Assembly (NCBI RefSeq): GCF_003957375.1
Contig: NZ_CP025473.1
Span: 124,001-188,000 of the forward strand
Length of the DNA stretch: 64,000 bases
Direction of reading: 5' to 3'
DNA from: Enterococcus mundtii
GTDB taxonomy: Bacteria > Bacillota > Bacilli > Lactobacillales > Enterococcaceae
Of the stretch, positions 8,238-15,874 are shown piece after piece; the first letter of the stretch is position 1, and the number at the start of each line of letters is the position of its first letter. Under the pieces are notes generated by a model, which was not told where the DNA came from, made no database searches, and saw nothing but the letters and a program-made list of their open reading frames with translations. A program made the position numbers and the translations under genes.

Positions 8238-8448
8238 AGAAGTATTGCCACAGTTAAAAACAGGTGCAAAGGTTATTAGAAAAGGTTGGAGTGGATTTGA
8301 ATTGTATGTTGTTCTAGTATCCGATGATGAATTTGATGGTTGTCCAGTAACGCCTTATTTTCTGATCAAAACGAGCGACGAAGGATTTTCTAGCTTTGCG
8401 CCAACCGTTTGCGATATTCTGGCAGAAGATTGGATGATCGTTGAATGA
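8227..8448 (+). CDS. DUF2829 domain protein (family of the Thoeris inhibitor Tad2)
   Basis: 73-residue single-domain protein with the DUF2829 layout: MTFEEVLPQLKTGAKVIRKG at the start, a Trp (W22) followed by a beta-rich core, and the closing DILAEDWMIVE. This family includes phage Tad2, which binds the cyclic ADP-ribose signal of Thoeris defence, as well as many uncharacterised phage and chromosomal members. Here it is chromosomal, overlapping the Mga-like gene upstream by 11 bases and the SDR gene downstream by 4 bases (ATGA). Binding of a cyclic nucleotide is inference only. Confidence 0.8.
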   Translation: MTFEEVLPQLKTGAKVIRKGWSGFELYVVLVSDDEFDGCPVTPYFLIKTSDEGFSSFAPTVCDILAEDWMIVE

Positions 8449-9206
8449 CGAATCATTATCCGGACTTAGCGAATCAAGTCGTCTTTGTGACAGGCGCCGC
8501 TCAAGGAATCGGTGCTGCACAAGCAGAAGCTTTTTTAAATCAAGGAGCGAAAGTATTTGGTGTGGATCTGAAATTAGGTAAGATGGAAGAACTAGCCATA
8601 AAATACCCTACGCATTTTATCTCATTTCTCGGTGATATTTCACAAAAAGAAGTGATTGAACAAGCGGTCACTACGTGTCATGAAAGAGCTGGTGCTATTT
8701 CTATCTTATTGAATACCGCAGGGATTCTTGATGGCTACAAGCCTTTATTAGAAACAGACGAAACACTTTGGGATCGGATCTATGAGGTCAACGTAAAAAG
8801 CCTCTTTCGATTAACAAAACAAGTGTTGCCTGATATGCTCGAAAAGCAAACGGGAACGATCATCAATATGGCTTCCATTGCAGGTATGGTGGCTGGCGGT
8901 GGTGGAATCGCGTATACGAGCGCCAAACACGCAATCATCGGCTTCACGAAACAGTTAGCTCTTGATTATGCTGCGCAAGGGATACGTGTAAAAGCCATCG
9001 CACCAGGTGCCATCCAAACACCGATGAATGCAGCTGATTTTGCAGGTGACGGAGAGATGGCCAAATGGGTCGCAGAAGAAACGCCTGTTAAGCGTTGGGC
9101 ACAGCCGGAAGAAGTGGCAGAATTGACGTTATTTCTTGCGACGCCTCAAGCGAGTTATATCCATGGAGCAATCGTTCCAATCGATGGTGGATGGTTGCTT
9201 AAATAG
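8445..9206 (+). CDS. Short-chain dehydrogenase/reductase
   Basis: 253-residue classical SDR. The NAD(P)-binding glycine motif TGAAQGIG is near residue 16-23. NTAG replaces the usual NNAG, and the catalytic Ser (MASIAG) and the YTSAK motif (Tyr and Lys) follow near 140-160. The C terminus ends with HGAIVPIDGGW, typical of 3-oxoacyl-ACP-reductase-like members. The substrate is unknown; the family includes acetoin, glucose and steroid dehydrogenases. The ATG overlaps the DUF2829 stop, so it belongs to the same operon. Confidence 0.85.
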   Translation: MTNHYPDLANQVVFVTGAAQGIGAAQAEAFLNQGAKVFGVDLKLGKMEELAIKYPTHFISFLGDISQKEVIEQAVTTCHERAGAISILLNTAGILDGYKPLLETDETLWDRIYEVNVKSLFRLTKQVLPDMLEKQTGTIINMASIAGMVAGGGGIAYTSAKHAIIGFTKQLALDYAAQGIRVKAIAPGAIQTPMNAADFAGDGEMAKWVAEETPVKRWAQPEEVAELTLFLATPQASYIHGAIVPIDGGWLLK

Positions 9207-9234
9207 CTGAAAGAAAAATAAGTGGGGGAAACGT

Positions 9235-9873
9235 ATGAAAGTGATCGATTGGTTGATGCCTCTTGGAATGGTTAGTGCAGTTGCTTATTTTGTACATGTG
9301 TTTCTTGGGCAATACCTTTGGGGATCATATGATCCAATCACGACAGACATCAGTTCTTTAACCGCCGTTGGTGCGCCAAATACGAATTTATTGAATATGA
9401 TCTTGCTTATCTATGGCATAGGCTTTTTACTGTTTGTCATTGGAATGGTCGTGAAAGCCTTTGAAAAGTATCATGGGATGACTCGAATCGGTTATCTGAT
9501 CTTTCTTGCAATGGCAATCACCACAGTGGTAGGCTATAAACTATTTCCATTGACAGGCGATAAGGTGGATATGAATTACCAAAATATGATGCATATCGTT
9601 GTGACGATCCTTGTTGTATTTACTACTATATCTTCTTTATTCCTTATTGGGTTTGGTTATCTTAAACAAGAAAAACTACGTACGTTAGGAAAAATATGTA
9701 TTGCAACCGCCATATTGATCACTTTCTTTGGCGCATTGAATCCAATTGGAATGGCACAAGAATGGCATATTTTAGGGTTGACGGAGCGAATGGCGATCTT
9801 TCCACTGCAAGCCTTTGTTTTCTTTCTGTCCTTCATCTATACGACGAATAATAAGCTGATAGTGAAAAAATGA
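9235..9873 (+). CDS. DUF998 family membrane protein
   Basis: 212-residue protein with about six membrane helices. The start MKVIDWLMPLGMVSAVAYFV and the motif YDPITTDISSLTAVGAPN after the first helix match the DUF998 family of unknown function. TGGGGGAAACGT precedes the ATG. It is the last gene of the Mga-like operon, 28 bases after the SDR gene and before a strong terminator. Confidence 0.8.
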   Translation: MKVIDWLMPLGMVSAVAYFVHVFLGQYLWGSYDPITTDISSLTAVGAPNTNLLNMILLIYGIGFLLFVIGMVVKAFEKYHGMTRIGYLIFLAMAITTVVGYKLFPLTGDKVDMNYQNMMHIVVTILVVFTTISSLFLIGFGYLKQEKLRTLGKICIATAILITFFGALNPIGMAQEWHILGLTERMAIFPLQAFVFFLSFIYTTNNKLIVKK

Positions 9874-9914
9874 AATGGTATAGCTAGATGATGATAGAAG
9901 TGTCTGGCTATGAG

Positions 9915-9971
9915 AATAAGCGATATTCGCCAAAAAGTAGTTGCTCTATTTGGCGGATATCGCTTATTTTT
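9915..9971 (+). terminator. Operon terminator with AATAAGCG arms
   Basis: AATAAGCGATATTCGCCAAA pairs with TTTGGCGGATATCGCTTATT (one mismatch) and ends in a T run. Confidence 0.85.
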
Positions 9972-10001
9972 AAAGTCTGTCTTTTTTATCCTATTAATTT
10001 T

Positions 10002-10544
10002 TTAAACTAATTTTTGAATGTTGAATCGTAATCTTTTTCTTAAAGTAGTGCCAGCACAAGCCGCTCCAGTACTTTTGATCAACTCTGGCAACAAGAAGGG
10101 GAAGAACCCACTCAATAGAGCAGTTTGAACAGGCAAATGACTACTAAACGATAACCAAAGAGTTCCTACAGCTAAAGCAAGAAGAGAGCCGAATAGATTG
10201 GCACACCAAGCATGGAAAAAGCGAGAATTGGTCTTCTCAATCCACCAACCAATGACGAAAGACTGAAGAATAAAACCAAAAAGGTAGCCACCTGTTGGTC
10301 CAAATAAGATGCCCATTCCCCCAGTCATGCCAGAAAAGACGGGAAGTCCGATCAAGCCTAATAAGAGGTACAGACAAATTGCGAGAGTACCAGCACGTTT
10401 CCCAAGAAAAGTGGCGGTCAAGCCAATCGCAAAAGTCTGACCAGTAAGTGGAATCAATCCTAATGGAATAACAAATTGTGAAAGAATTGCAATGATTGCG
10501 GCAAATTCGGCAACGAGTATAAGTTCTTTTAATGATTTTGTCAT
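10002..10544 (-). CDS. bioY: Biotin transporter BioY
   Basis: 180-residue substrate-capture (S) component of an ECF-type biotin importer, with about six membrane helices. Family marks are PLTGQTFAIGLTATFLGKRAG near residues 36-56 and the GPTGGYLFGF motif near 82-91. It would use the shared ECF ATPase/T module encoded elsewhere. The ATG follows AAAGGAGAACGG. It is a single gene with its own promoter overlapped by a BirA operator, so it should be repressed when biotin is plentiful. Confidence 0.92.
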   Translation of the reverse strand: MTKSLKELILVAEFAAIIAILSQFVIPLGLIPLTGQTFAIGLTATFLGKRAGTLAICLYLLLGLIGLPVFSGMTGGMGILFGPTGGYLFGFILQSFVIGWWIEKTNSRFFHAWCANLFGSLLALAVGTLWLSFSSHLPVQTALLSGFFPFLLPELIKSTGAACAGTTLRKRLRFNIQKLV

Positions 10545-10557
10545 CCGTTCTCCTTTT

Positions 10558-10585
10558 GTTAACCTTTTTTATTTTTATGGTTAAC
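10558..10585. promoter_or_regulatory. BirA operator of bioY
   Basis: GTTAAC half-sites at 10558-10563 and 10580-10585 with 16 bases between them match the firmicute BirA operator pattern (GTTAAC, spacer, GTTAAC). The site begins three bases downstream of the -10 box, so bound BirA would block transcription start. Confidence 0.8.
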
Positions 10586-10588
10586 GAA

Positions 10589-10617
10589 ATTATAGAGGAA
10601 GAGAAAATAAATGTAAA
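10589..10617 (-). promoter_or_regulatory. bioY promoter
   Basis: On the minus strand TTTACA (10617-10612), a 17-base spacer and a perfect TATAAT (10594-10589). Confidence 0.8.
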
Positions 10618-10720
10618 GTCTCTTTATGGTATATTTTGAAAAAGCACATAAGAAGTAAGCGTACAAAAAAAATTTCCAAATGTGAGAAAAAGTATGAATA
10701 GCAAGTGTTTTGATACGTGA

Positions 10721-10726
10721 TATAAT
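10721..10726 (+). promoter_or_regulatory. Extended -10 promoter of the candidate RNA
   Basis: TATAAT at 10721-10726 is preceded by TGA, giving the extended -10 form TGnTATAAT; no good -35 box. It would start transcription near 10733. Confidence 0.55.
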
Positions 10727-10732
10727 TTTTAT

Positions 10733-11296
10733 ATAACATAATCAACTATATTTAAGCACATAGAAAAATGAGGATGATCATTCATGATCTTTCTACAGAT
10801 AGGTGCCCAACCTAGTCAATGAACTGGTTTGTTGCTTGAAAAGGCCAGTGAACATTCATCGTTTTGCCATGGGTAACAAAAAGCTGTTTGACGAATGAAT
10901 GTGCCAATAATCAACAACTGTGAAAGTGAGAAGTTAATATGTCTATCCACCATTGATAAAGGAAGAAATTAAGCAGTTGCTTGCTTAGAGGAAACATTTC
11001 ATTGAAAAAGCAATGATGCAAGACAGTTTATGAATTTTGAAGCATCACACTGTAGAGGACATGTTCTTTTCCTCATCTAAACCAATTGGGAAGTGGCAGT
11101 TAAAAGCTGTATCTTCAGAGAACAATTGAGAATATCAAAAACTTCGCTGTTTTATCACCCAAGTAGCGAATACAAATTGATTTCTCTTGCTATTGTTCGA
11201 GTCATGGATGCACCTGAACCTGCTAAAGCCAACATAAAAAGATAGCACTCGACTCAACGCAATACGTATGTTTTTTTGAGTTCTATCTTTTTATGT
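10733..11296 (+). ncRNA. Candidate large structured non-coding RNA, unassigned
   Basis: About 560 bases with no open frame, starting behind an extended -10 promoter and ending in a 14-bp perfect stem (11232-11245 with 11283-11296). Many local stems can be read directly: 10800-10804/10810-10814, ACTGG 10823-10827/10845-10849, a 10-bp stem 10852-10861/10892-10902, CTTGC 10980-10984/11018-11022 enclosing TCATTG/CAATGA, ACAGT 11023-11027/11049-11053, GAGGA 11055-11059/11070-11074, CAATTG 11083-11088/11123-11128 and TTCGCT 11143-11148/11165-11170. It is not RNase P RNA, tmRNA, SRP RNA or a T-box. Its size would fit the ROOL class, but I cannot confirm that. Confidence 0.5.
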
Positions 11297-11369
11297 ATGT
11301 CCGAGCGAAGAAAAGACACGGGGACATTATTTCTTATTACTTAGATCTATCCATCTTTTTCACAATCTA

Positions 11370-11405
11370 AAAAAACCAGCTATCCAAAAGATAGCCGGCT
11401 TTTTT
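11370..11405. terminator. Bidirectional terminator between the RNA and rpsD
   Basis: CCAGCTATC and GATAGCCGG pair around a 5-base loop with one mismatch; T runs occur on both strands. It lies 19 bases past the rpsD stop. Confidence 0.75.
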
Positions 11406-11423
11406 GTACCAAAGTTTGTTGAA

Positions 11424-12035
11424 TTATAGGCTTTGGTTGTAGTATTCAACGACAAGTGCTTCGTCGATTTCTGGGTACAATTCGTCACGTTCTGGTAAAC
11501 GAGTCAATGAACCTTCTAATTTTTCAGCATCAAAGCTTACGAATGCTGGACGTCCAACAGTTGCTTCAACTGCTTCTTTTACAGTTGAGATGTTTTGTGA
11601 TTTTTCACGAACTGAAATCACTTGACCAACTGCAACGTGGTATGAAGGGATATCAACACGTTTGCCATCAACCATGATATGACCATGGTTAACTAATTGA
11701 CGTGCTTGACGACGAGTAGTTGCAAGACCTAGACGATAAACAACATTGTCTAAACGTTGTTCTAGTAAGATCATGAAGTTAACCCCGTGTTTACCTTCTT
11801 TGATTTTGCTTGCTTTAACGAACAAGTTACGGAATTGACGTTCGTTCATACCGTACATATGACGTAATTTTTGTTTTTCAGTTAATTGCATACCGTATTC
11901 TGATTGTTTGCCACGGCTGTTTGGTCCATGTTGACCTGGAGCGTAAGGGCGACGTGCTAATTCTTTTCCTGTGCCAGATAATGAAATACCTAGGCGACGA
12001 GAAATTTTCCATGATGGTCCTGTATAACGAGACAT
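11424..12035 (-). CDS. rpsD: 30S ribosomal protein S4
   Basis: 203-residue primary rRNA-binding protein of the small subunit, also a repressor of its own synthesis in many bacteria. The start [21 protein letters not shown] and the S4 RNA-binding domain ([20 protein letters not shown] near 92-111) are typical. I placed the start at the ATG at 12035, preceded by TTGGAGG; the open frame extends 28 codons upstream but that part is leader RNA. It is a monocistronic gene with a strong promoter. Confidence 0.95.
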   Translation of the reverse strand: MSRYTGPSWKISRRLGISLSGTGKELARRPYAPGQHGPNSRGKQSEYGMQLTEKQKLRHMYGMNERQFRNLFVKASKIKEGKHGVNFMILLEQRLDNVVYRLGLATTRRQARQLVNHGHIMVDGKRVDIPSYHVAVGQVISVREKSQNISTVKEAVEATVGRPAFVSFDAEKLEGSLTRLPERDELYPEIDEALVVEYYNQSL

Positions 12036-12215
12036 TAAAATTTCCTCCAATAGATAACTATATTTTTTGGAGTAAAATAATCCGTTAAAAAATTCATAAT
12101 CGTATAGTTTGTTCTTCAATCTTCACCTTTGCAGCCGCGGTTACGCAATTGAACCCGAAGCGGGGCAACAAACTAGGGACGAGTTATTATTTTTCTGCTG
12201 CATTATTTTACACGA
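12036..12215 (-). promoter_or_regulatory. rpsD leader, probable S4 autoregulatory element
   Basis: About 180 untranslated bases between promoter and start codon, including a GC-rich block with GCCCCGCTTCGGG and CCGCGGCTGC that can form stems, unlike the AT-rich flanks. Firmicute rpsD genes have an S4-binding leader; this is placed by position and composition, not by a matched model. Confidence 0.5.
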
Positions 12216-12220
12216 ATTAC

Positions 12221-12250
12221 AGTATAAGCGATATGACCTATCAATGTCAA
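12221..12250 (-). promoter_or_regulatory. rpsD promoter
   Basis: On the minus strand a perfect TTGACA (12250-12245), 18-base spacer and TATACT (12226-12221). Confidence 0.75.
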
Positions 12251-12358
12251 GAGAATAAGTAGCAAAAAAGCTTTACAAACCCCAGTTCTGTCTATAGAAT
12301 AAGAGGGTATATGCCAAAAGCATGAAAATAATTGAACAAATCTTAAAGGAGAAAAGAG

Positions 12359-13156
12359 ATGAACCCAGTATCACCGTTGTTTGAAAAGATTGAGGCATCA
12401 ATCGAAAAGAAAGTTGATTTGATCGGAAATAGTTACGCCCGTTATGCCGTGCGTGCTTTATTAGCCAGTTTGTTCTTGACACTTGGAACTGCTGTTGCTT
12501 TTTCGATTGCGATCAAAGGTGAGCATATCGCTCATGGATTTGGAAAAATACTTTATGCGTTTATGTTTAGTTGGTCGTTAGTCATGATTTTATACATGAA
12601 TGCTGAACTTGGTACCTCAAATATGCTTTATATGTCGGTCGGGGTCCAACGTAAGCGGTTAAAATTAGGTCTAGCTGCAAAAATTCTGTTTACTTGTATT
12701 TTATTTAACTTGATTGGTGGGGTATTATTTGGCTTTTTAATTTCCTTGACAACACCATTCCAAGATCTGCCAATGGATAATTATATGTTAGAGTCGATTG
12801 CGGTCAAATTGACGAAACCGACAACAACTATTTTGGTAGAAGCAATGTTTGCCAACATTGTAGTAAATACAGCGGTATTGATTAGTATGCGAATGAAAGA
12901 TGATGCAGGGAAAGTCTTAGCGATTGTTTTCATTATTTTCATTTTTGCTTTTTTAGGCTATGAACACGTTATTGCCAACTTCCCGGCATTTACATTAGCT
13001 TATTTTGTTTCAGGTGGGCAGATGGATGCGATGACTGTTGGTAATGTGATCCACAATCTATCCTTTGCGTTGATTGGGAATTACGTTGGCGGTGGTTTAG
13101 TCATTGGGTTAGGTTATGCATGGTTGAATCAATCAAAATCATCCTATGTTGACTAG
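12359..13156 (+). CDS. Formate/nitrite transporter family channel
   Basis: 265-residue FNT family protein with six membrane helices, exporting or importing formate, nitrite or a similar small anion. Recognisable parts are RALLASLFLTLGTAVAF in the first helix region, the NAELGTSNMLYM segment, and the ANIVVNTAVLIS segment in the second half, matching the repeated half-helix architecture. TAAAGGAGAAAAGAG precedes the ATG. It stands alone or leads the following AlkD gene, which starts 33 bases later. Which anion it carries is not determined by sequence. Confidence 0.8.
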   Translation: MNPVSPLFEKIEASIEKKVDLIGNSYARYAVRALLASLFLTLGTAVAFSIAIKGEHIAHGFGKILYAFMFSWSLVMILYMNAELGTSNMLYMSVGVQRKRLKLGLAAKILFTCILFNLIGGVLFGFLISLTTPFQDLPMDNYMLESIAVKLTKPTTTILVEAMFANIVVNTAVLISMRMKDDAGKVLAIVFIIFIFAFLGYEHVIANFPAFTLAYFVSGGQMDAMTVGNVIHNLSFALIGNYVGGGLVIGLGYAWLNQSKSSYVD

Positions 13157-13189
13157 TTCGTTCCTTTAAAAATCGAAGGAGGCCATCCC

Positions 13190-13822
13190 TTGGAGACAAT
13201 TGTTTTTCCAAATAATAAAGAAAAAGCTCAGCAGATGGAAGCTTACATGAAGCATCATTTCCGATTTGCGGGAGTTCCTAAGCCAGAAAGAGTGTTACTA
13301 CAAAAGGCTCTTTTAAAAGAAAGCCAGAAGATACCTATTTCAGACTTACTTTTATTAGTAAAAGATTATTATATGCAGGAAGAACGTGAGTATCAGTATT
13401 TAGCGATCGATTTAGTCCAAAAGAACGTCAAACGTCTTTCTTTTGATAACTTAGTATGGTTACTTGAGCTTGTCTCACAGAAGGAATGGTGGGACAGTAT
13501 CGATTCTTGGCAAAAAGTCTACAGCACGTGGGGAAAACTTCACCAAGAAGTTGATGCGGTTTTCAAATTATTTGAAGGTCAAGAAGACTTTTGGTTAAGA
13601 CGAATTGCGATTACCCTGCAACTAGGGTTTAAAGAACAGACAGATGTCGCTCTACTCGAACGAGCGATTCATGCAGATCGTTCAACAAAGGAATTTTTTA
13701 TTCAAAAGGCTATTGGTTGGGCGTTGCGGGACTATAGCAAAACAAATCCACTTTGGGTAAAAGAACAATTGACAAAAGAATTAAGTAAGCTTGCAACGAG
13801 AGAAGCAAGTAAGTATTTATAG
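13190..13822 (+). CDS. DNA alkylation repair protein, AlkD-like
   Basis: 210-residue all-helical HEAT-like repeat protein of the AlkD DNA glycosylase family, which removes bulky or positively charged alkylated bases. The features seen are YQYLAIDLVQKN, the WWDSIDSW segment with its conserved Trp/Asp, WLRRIAITLQL, and FFIQKAIGWALRDYSKTNP near the C terminus, all in family order. TTG start after GGAGGCCATCCC. It is followed by the HAD gene 14 bases later. Confidence 0.85.
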   Translation: METIVFPNNKEKAQQMEAYMKHHFRFAGVPKPERVLLQKALLKESQKIPISDLLLLVKDYYMQEEREYQYLAIDLVQKNVKRLSFDNLVWLLELVSQKEWWDSIDSWQKVYSTWGKLHQEVDAVFKLFEGQEDFWLRRIAITLQLGFKEQTDVALLERAIHADRSTKEFFIQKAIGWALRDYSKTNPLWVKEQLTKELSKLATREASKYL

Positions 13823-13836
13823 AGAGGCGAGATAGA

Positions 13837-14610
13837 ATGACACGCAAATTAATTGCTTTTGATATCGACGGCACGTTGTTAGATTCCAACAAACAGGCAT
13901 TGGACAGTACGAGGGAAGCCTTGGAAAAACTGCGTAAAGATGGACATTTAGTGACGATTGCTACAGGGCGTAGTCGCTTTCACGCACAAGAAGTTATCCG
14001 TGATCTAGCATTTAGCAATTATATTCTATGTAACGGTGCAGCCGGATTTTTGGATCATGAACAAGTCTATAAAAATTTGCTGGATCAAGAACAATTACAC
14101 CAATTTATTCAAGAAGCACAAGAAAAGGCTATCGATACAGCATTTGTTAGTTTAGATTCAATCAAACGCTTTTCATCTAATCGTATCGATATGATGGAAG
14201 ATGCGATGCATTCATTTGGTGCACACTTACCAGAATTGGACGAATACTTTGTTGAAAAACAGGATGTGTATCAAGCATTAGCTTTCTTTGATCACTCTTA
14301 TGACCAACAATTCAGTGCTTACGATCGTATCCGTTTTGTGCGCTGGCACGAAAATAGTGTCGATGTGGTGCCACACGATGGTTCCAAAGCGGTAACGATC
14401 ATGAACCTAGCCAATCGAGTAGGGATTGCGCCAGAAGACGTCATCAGTTTTGGTGACGGACAAAATGATCGCGAAATGCTTCGTATGTCTGGTATTGGGG
14501 TGGCAATGGGGAATGCCGTACCAGAAGTCCAAGCGGAAGCAAAAATGGTGACAGATACGAATGATCAAGATGGTATTTGGAAGGCATTGAAAGAGTTAGC
14601 GTTGATTTAG
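13837..14610 (+). CDS. Cof-type HAD phosphatase
   Basis: 257-residue class IIB HAD hydrolase acting on a sugar phosphate or flavin-type phosphate. Motif I DIDGTLLD is at residues 8-15, motif II around IATGRS, and motifs III/IV at SFGDGQNDREML near 206-217 with the final GNAVPEVQAEA. Length and cap region are normal for the Cof/YidA group. GAGAGGCGAGATAGA precedes the ATG. Probably co-transcribed with the AlkD gene and ended by the following hairpin. Confidence 0.88.
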   Translation: MTRKLIAFDIDGTLLDSNKQALDSTREALEKLRKDGHLVTIATGRSRFHAQEVIRDLAFSNYILCNGAAGFLDHEQVYKNLLDQEQLHQFIQEAQEKAIDTAFVSLDSIKRFSSNRIDMMEDAMHSFGAHLPELDEYFVEKQDVYQALAFFDHSYDQQFSAYDRIRFVRWHENSVDVVPHDGSKAVTIMNLANRVGIAPEDVISFGDGQNDREMLRMSGIGVAMGNAVPEVQAEAKMVTDTNDQDGIWKALKELALI

Positions 14611-14645
14611 GTCAAATAAATACTTCGACAATCCGCTTAACAAAA

Positions 14646-14693
14646 CAGAGGACATGCAACAGAATTTTCTGATTGGATGTCCTCTGTGTTTAT
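14646..14693 (+). terminator. Hairpin terminator after the HAD gene
   Basis: CAGAGGACAT pairs with ATGTCCTCTG, followed by a T-rich tail. Confidence 0.85.
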
Positions 14694-14767
14694 TTTCTTT
14701 CTTCTGTTAGGATACAGGAATTACTAAAGTGACTATTCTTTTCTAATTAAATTATGTAATAATTCTT

Positions 14768-15477
14768 TTACATATTGCTATCAATCCAAGCTGTATCATT
14801 TCCTACTCTGAAGTATAAATATAATGATTTAGATACATTTCCTAAATTCCAACCGCCTTTAACGCCACCGTATGCAGAATATCCAGATTGTTCTTTTGCT
14901 CGGAATATACCTTGAGAAATAAGAGAAAAATTACCAAGTCCAGCCCAATTTACGTTGTAAATTCTATCAATTTGGTCATAATTTCCTTGTAGATTGGTAT
15001 AGTCAGCTGTGAAAACAAGCTCAAAACCAGAGTAGAAACCATGAATTGCTGTACCTTTACAACTTGAATAGCCGGAACCACTAGTCCAACTTCCTCCTTC
15101 TCTCCAAGTAGAAATACCAATAATAGGATTTTTAGATTCTTCAATTTCTTTGCTAATATTTTCAATAATAATATCTTTATTTAGTTCGATACCATTTTCA
15201 TCATAAAATGTTGCATCTGTAAAATCTACACGAATACTTTCCAAATCTCCTATTGACTTGCTTGCATTTGATTTCAGAGTTTCAAATACATATTTACTCA
15301 TCCTTGTTGTATTTTTATCGAAAGCTAAAGGGTCTTGCTTTTGTTGGATATTTGTTTCTAAAGGAGTTGAATTTTTATTAATTTCAATAGCTGATACTAG
15401 AGGCGTACCAGTACTTCCCCCCAACTGATAAAATAGTTGTTGCTAAACCAATCTGTATAAACTTTTTTAAAAAACAT
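14768..15477 (-). pseudogene. Secreted protein of unknown function, reading frame broken in the signal peptide
   Basis: The mature part (about 218 residues from 15424) is intact: GTPLVSAIEINKNSTPLE, a long middle domain, and an aromatic C terminus YLYFRVGNDTAWIDSNM. Upstream an ATG at 15477, behind AAGGAAG, should open a signal peptide MFFKK, then FIQIGLATTILSVGGS. That reading needs one A fewer in the A6 run after codon 3 and one G fewer in the G6 run just before the mature part. As written the ATG frame ends early. The C-terminal domain resembles enterococcal secreted proteins of the DUF5626 type, but I am not sure. Function unknown. Confidence 0.6.
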
Positions 15478-15540
15478 AGTGTTACTTCCTTAATAGTATG
15501 TTATTATATTCTTATATATTTTATCATTAGTGAACTTTTT

Positions 15541-15554
15541 AGAAAACGTTTTCT
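15541..15554. promoter_or_regulatory. Palindrome resembling a cre site
   Basis: AGAAAACGTTTTCT is a perfect palindrome with the CcpA-site core AAACGTTT; it differs from the cre consensus at the two outer bases. It lies between the divergent secreted-protein gene and the small peptide frame. Confidence 0.35.
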
Positions 15555-15592
15555 TTAGATGGTGAATGTTTTCTTATTCTGGAGGTGATATC

Positions 15593-15697
15593 ATGGGGGA
15601 CATTGTTGTACACGTTGTTTTAGTTTTTTAATTTCTGTTTTGGTTTATGCTCTTCACAGGTTTAGCACTATGTATTGTTTACTTAGTAAAAAAATAA
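15593..15697 (+). pseudogene. Small membrane peptide with an in-frame stop
   Basis: After a strong TGGAGGTGATATC ribosome site, an ATG opens MGDIVVHVVLVF and hits TAA at 15629. The same frame then continues FLFWFMLFTGLALCIVYLVKK to a stop at 15697. Read through, it would be a 34-codon hydrophobic peptide with a basic end, like type I toxins or small membrane peptides. The stop may be real or a base-call error. No antisense gene was found. Confidence 0.45.
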
Positions 15698-15741
15698 AAA
15701 AATAAATTTTGGTCAATTTACATAGTTAGAGAATAAAGTTA

Positions 15742-15812
15742 TAAAAAGCTGTTGCTAGTTAGTTCCAAATGACCTTTCCTAATATTCTAGAAAAGAGCTT
15801 CTTTTACAACCT
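15742..15812. repeat. Short relic of the ACAACCT-bounded palindromic repeat
   Basis: AAGCT/AGCTT and CTAG/CTAG stems end in GCTTCTTTTACAACCT, the same right boundary as the 118-bp repeats at 24241-24483. Confidence 0.35.
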
Positions 15813-15874
15813 CTTTCCTTTCTTTACTAAAACACTTATAATATAAGATACGTTAGAAGAGAAGAGGAAATCGT

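Noticed and set aside
10733-11296. RNase P RNA or tmRNA
   Set aside because: The conserved RNase P B-type core and the tmRNA tRNA-like ends and tag frame are not present, although GTTCGAGTC at about 11195 recalls a T-arm.
14768-15477. Lactococcin 972-type bacteriocin
   Set aside because: The C-terminal aromatic repeats are superficially similar, but the protein is too long and no immunity/ABC genes follow.
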